A stretch of DNA of 9,371 bases from Verrucomicrobia bacterium UBA1731 (lineage in GTDB: Bacteria; Verrucomicrobiota; Kiritimatiellia; RFP12; UBA1067): NCBI GenBank assembly GCA_002317575.1, contig DCIH01000114.1, positions 4,319 to 13,689 of the forward strand, given 5' to 3'. The notes under the pieces were generated by a model, which had not been told where the DNA came from, did not search any database, and worked only from the letters and a program-made list of their open reading frames with translations. The position numbers and the translations under genes are program-made. Shown here one piece after another: positions 8,201-9,371 of this stretch. The stretch's first letter is position 1. Every line of letters starts with the position of its first letter.

Positions 8201-9198
8201 GGGGCGGCTCCGGCATCATGGAACGCGAGCCCTGGTGCTATCCGAAGAAGGCGTACGTGGCGTACGCGGTGGCGACGAAGGTCCTCGACGACGTGACATA
8301 CACGCGTGCGCTCGACACGGGTTCCTCCACGGTCTACGCGCTCGAGTTCAAGCGCGCGGACGGCAAGTACGTGACGGCGACCTGGTCGGCGCGCGGCGAG
8401 TTCTACTTCGACTTCGACGGCGACGCGGAACTCGTTTCGCTCTACGGCAAGAAGGCCGCGAAGCACGCGGGCGGGCGTCTCGTCTACATCGTGTCGGCGG
8501 CGCCGATCAAGAACTTCAAGATCTCGAACCGCACGTTCCCGCTCGAGGACGGCATCTTCAAGGACGCCGCTGTGGTATGCGACGTCTCCGCGCAGCAATT
8601 CGCGGTAGAGCCCGATCCGGGCGTCGCATCGACCAGGCACAACTTCTTCCCGCAGATGAAGCCGGGCGACTTCGAGACGAAGAAGGTCGTTGACCCCGTC
8701 CGCGGCGACGCGATCGAGGTGACGCTCAAGAGCGACCCCGCGAAGACGACGTCGTTCTGGACGGAATACACGACGCTCCGGTTCGCGCAGCCGATTCCCG
8801 TGGCGGGCAAGCCCAGCGTGCTGGGCGTCGAAGTGATGGGCAACTCCAACTGGGGCCAGTTCCGCTTCGAAATCGAGGACGCCGACGGCGAAGTGTTCAA
8901 GAACCTCTCCACGGGCGACGGCTGGGGCTGCGACGTCATGGACTGGCCGGGCCGCCTCGCGGTGGCGTTCGACGGCTGGAGCTGGGTGGGGCAGTCGCTG
9001 CGCGCGAACAAGCTCTTCCCGGACCACTCGCCGGCGACCTACGAAGAGCAGTGGCAGAGCCAGGGCGGCGACAAGATCATCAAGTATCCGATCAAGATCC
9101 GCGCGCTCACGATCGGCATGAACCGCGACAAGACGAACCTCTTCGGGTTCGAGCCGTCCGTGCCGAAGATCCTGATCAAGTCCATCCGCGCGAAATAA
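5269..9198 (+). CDS. Very large exported multidomain protein with a cryptic TIM-barrel glycosidase-like core
   Basis: I cannot assign this 1309-residue protein to a named family. Residues 1-24 are a leader (MKINKTTLAAC..., ending AGLGC). C24 could be lipidated, but the lipobox has Gly at -3 and is not canonical, so lipoprotein status is uncertain. A duplicated GKQD linker follows. Residues about 45-700 appear beta-rich: a possible LamG-like segment ends with TQVWIDGNYV (353-362), and an Ig-like stretch ends with WYEILWTVKEGG before about 705. Residues about 710-1010 look like a clan-A-type TIM barrel. It opens with SPYATWLFMGTHGAP, has LWHES (E805) in the style of a beta-4 acid/base, and GCYEF (E928) about 120 residues later in the style of a beta-7 nucleophile; E887 is a third candidate. 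A small beta-sandwich (about 1010-1085) follows. The C-terminal jelly-roll-like domain (about 1125-1309) has WGQFRFEIEDADGE and FDGWSWVG and is probably carbohydrate-binding. Context next to GH106 and GH29 genes supports a polysaccharide-active role. Domain calls are by eye. Confidence 0.8.
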   Translation: MKINKTTLAACAAAAACGVAGLGCFTQGKQDGAAGKQDAAAVGGTSPTVVYAENFQKLGNYAPGVVRDRASVGIDNEPCWEQYFAMSVHPKKDLLLWEKGIPVAKGDFDFGFEVRNNAAVGYALVLGDQKVSITNDFKKGWGAVQVKARGGQADVYLMKDRVYEKFASVKVPKDLATVNVFAPSNANFNVKNVLSETARDGFQIDTSVKRLFADFASLEQPFEGTVCDAPVAVTLPDAPRCGIRLQKNAGQIAVVWQNVVKKPGKKGEPATESVQAYSNLVTFASGKSFKDGVLRFPGLGDRYVLPHKFAFGSRAEWGGPMPQMADLKRELALVPNATNHVTDIDFVKTADGTQVWIDGNYVSTRKATKPCAFVLSGGAKYALKPAAEAGKPEFVKLDLAANPKAKAFAKAELKRVKVGGGIPVDVVKPLDSQDIAICHQVKGAWALEVEEYFSRNRGPLMGFPCESHFILPAALYKKVAIVFALDPDPKKDAILTVTFARYGAEIGGNKLKQTTVDFTKGVPETCRKVGEVALNGQTVPLYYTEIDVDLGKILDFTTRDFINVEFTGKLWENFQQDDKSMRPDPASSSSFNLFGVTLVKSPVKATPVLSGPANCFTQDAAKKTTALEIASGFGTAKGEVECRILDEDGKEVKTFTESFKVSGDEKKTVVADFSDFGPGWYEILWTVKEGGQATVTHRGALGVVPPLARMWSQTASPYATWLFMGTHGAPTDGEWAGQLLQMAGIRKAYLDKKYADKYGVIPIGSAHAPSEWDVAKTNYEEIVVKNVQKALKEKPFVDHIMLWHESSPGGEDQCYELLGLPVPEPGEWTKKRNARVAKYVTETARIVHKHFPGVKVQIGNTSASVGAVTYPMRGGADPAAYDAIGLESPSQMVPPERFNEVGLLGLFLARDLATKWAKRPVKVNGCYEFIYRSERDIGQELQGEYQARDVVICLAHGFTLISPGIFFDCSSGYYNGLWGGSGIMEREPWCYPKKAYVAYAVATKVLDDVTYTRALDTGSSTVYALEFKRADGKYVTATWSARGEFYFDFDGDAELVSLYGKKAAKHAGGRLVYIVSAAPIKNFKISNRTFPLEDGIFKDAAVVCDVSAQQFAVEPDPGVASTRHNFFPQMKPGDFETKKVVDPVRGDAIEVTLKSDPAKTTSFWTEYTTLRFAQPIPVAGKPSVLGVEVMGNSNWGQFRFEIEDADGEVFKNLSTGDGWGCDVMDWPGRLAVAFDGWSWVGQSLRANKLFPDHSPATYEEQWQSQGGDKIIKYPIKIRALTIGMNRDKTNLFGFEPSVPKILIKSIRAK

Positions 9199-9210
9199 GA
9201 CACGCACGAC

Positions 9211-9371
9211 ATGGCGGGCGGCCACGGCATCCTGAAGAACACGGCGGTCGTGGCCGCCCTCACCGCGTTTTCGCGCGTGCTGGGGCTCGTCCGCGAGATG
9301 CTGCAGAGCCGGTTCGTCGGCGCGGGCGTCGAGCAGAGCGCCTTCGCGCTGGCGTTCGCGATTCCGAACAT
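9211..9371 (+). CDS. murJ: Lipid II flippase MurJ (MviN), N-terminal fragment
   Basis: Fifty-three codons from ATG 9211 to the right edge read MAGGHGILKNTAVVAALTAF, then SRVLGLVREMLQSRFVGAG and a final SAFALAFAIPN. This matches the MurJ N-terminus, where SRxLGLxRD/E, a F/L-GAG turn and AFxxAFxIPN are hallmarks of the first transmembrane helix and following loop. MurJ is an inner-membrane protein of the MOP superfamily that flips lipid-linked peptidoglycan precursor across the cytoplasmic membrane. The remaining roughly 450 residues lie beyond the window. It starts 12 nt after the stop of the 1309-residue protein gene, with no clear Shine-Dalgarno sequence (the gap reads GACACGCACGAC), so translation may depend on coupling to the upstream gene or on a leaderless-like or A-rich context. 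Transcription probably comes from the promoter at 5184-5212. Identification is good despite the short fragment. Confidence 0.88.
   Translation, partial: MAGGHGILKNTAVVAALTAFSRVLGLVREMLQSRFVGAGVEQSAFALAFAIPN

Noticed and set aside
5248..9225. An antisense open frame of 1325 codons covering the whole giant gene
   Set aside because: Its product is dominated by Arg, His, Leu, Val and Glu with no recognisable motif, and it has no convincing start signals. Long antisense frames are expected opposite GC-rich genes with biased third positions. The + strand frame has promoter, ribosome binding site, leader peptide and coherent domains.

Overview
The window is GC-rich, densely packed bacterial DNA with every gene on the + strand. 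Gaps between genes are 18, 11, 31, 93 and 12 nt, so no stretch over 300 bases lacks a gene. Nothing here names the organism. The GC-rich third positions, the secreted fucosidase and rhamnosidase-type enzymes, and a very large multidomain secreted protein whose C-terminal domain resembles ones I associate with Lentisphaerae/Kiritimatiellota-like genomes together suggest a polysaccharide-degrading member of the PVC superphylum. That is an inference with moderate to low confidence.

Layout: (1) 1-555 is the C-terminal part of proA, glutamate-5-semialdehyde dehydrogenase of proline biosynthesis, cut by the left edge. (2) 574-1089 encodes a small acidic coiled-coil protein of unknown function. (3) 1061-1091 is an octamer repeat array of GGTTGAAR units. 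It forms the end and stop codon of the coiled-coil gene and supplies the Shine-Dalgarno-like sequence of the next gene. (4) 1101-4076 encodes a secreted GH106-type (alpha-L-rhamnosidase family) glycoside hydrolase. (5) 4108-5175 encodes a secreted GH29 alpha-L-fucosidase with a Tat-like leader. (6) 5184-5212 is a sigma70-type promoter with a perfect TATAAT and a 17-bp spacer, followed by a 10-bp palindrome. (7) 5269-9198 encodes a 1309-residue exported, possibly lipid-anchored multidomain protein. It has beta-rich N-terminal modules, a cryptic TIM-barrel glycosidase-like centre and a C-terminal carbohydrate-binding-like domain; I cannot place it in a named family. (8) 9211-9371 is the start of murJ (mviN), the lipid II flippase, cut by the right edge.

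The middle of the window reads as a small deoxysugar-degradation locus inserted between two housekeeping genes (proA and murJ). A rhamnosidase-type enzyme, a fucosidase and a very large putative glycosidase would act outside the cytoplasm on a fucose/rhamnose-bearing polysaccharide or glycan. No transporter, sulfatase or regulator lies in the window. The large protein is the best candidate for something undescribed, possibly a new glycoside hydrolase family. The promoter at 5184-5212 probably drives it and, through a 12-nt gap, murJ as well. I see no convincing rho-independent terminator, tRNA, rRNA, CRISPR array or insertion sequence.
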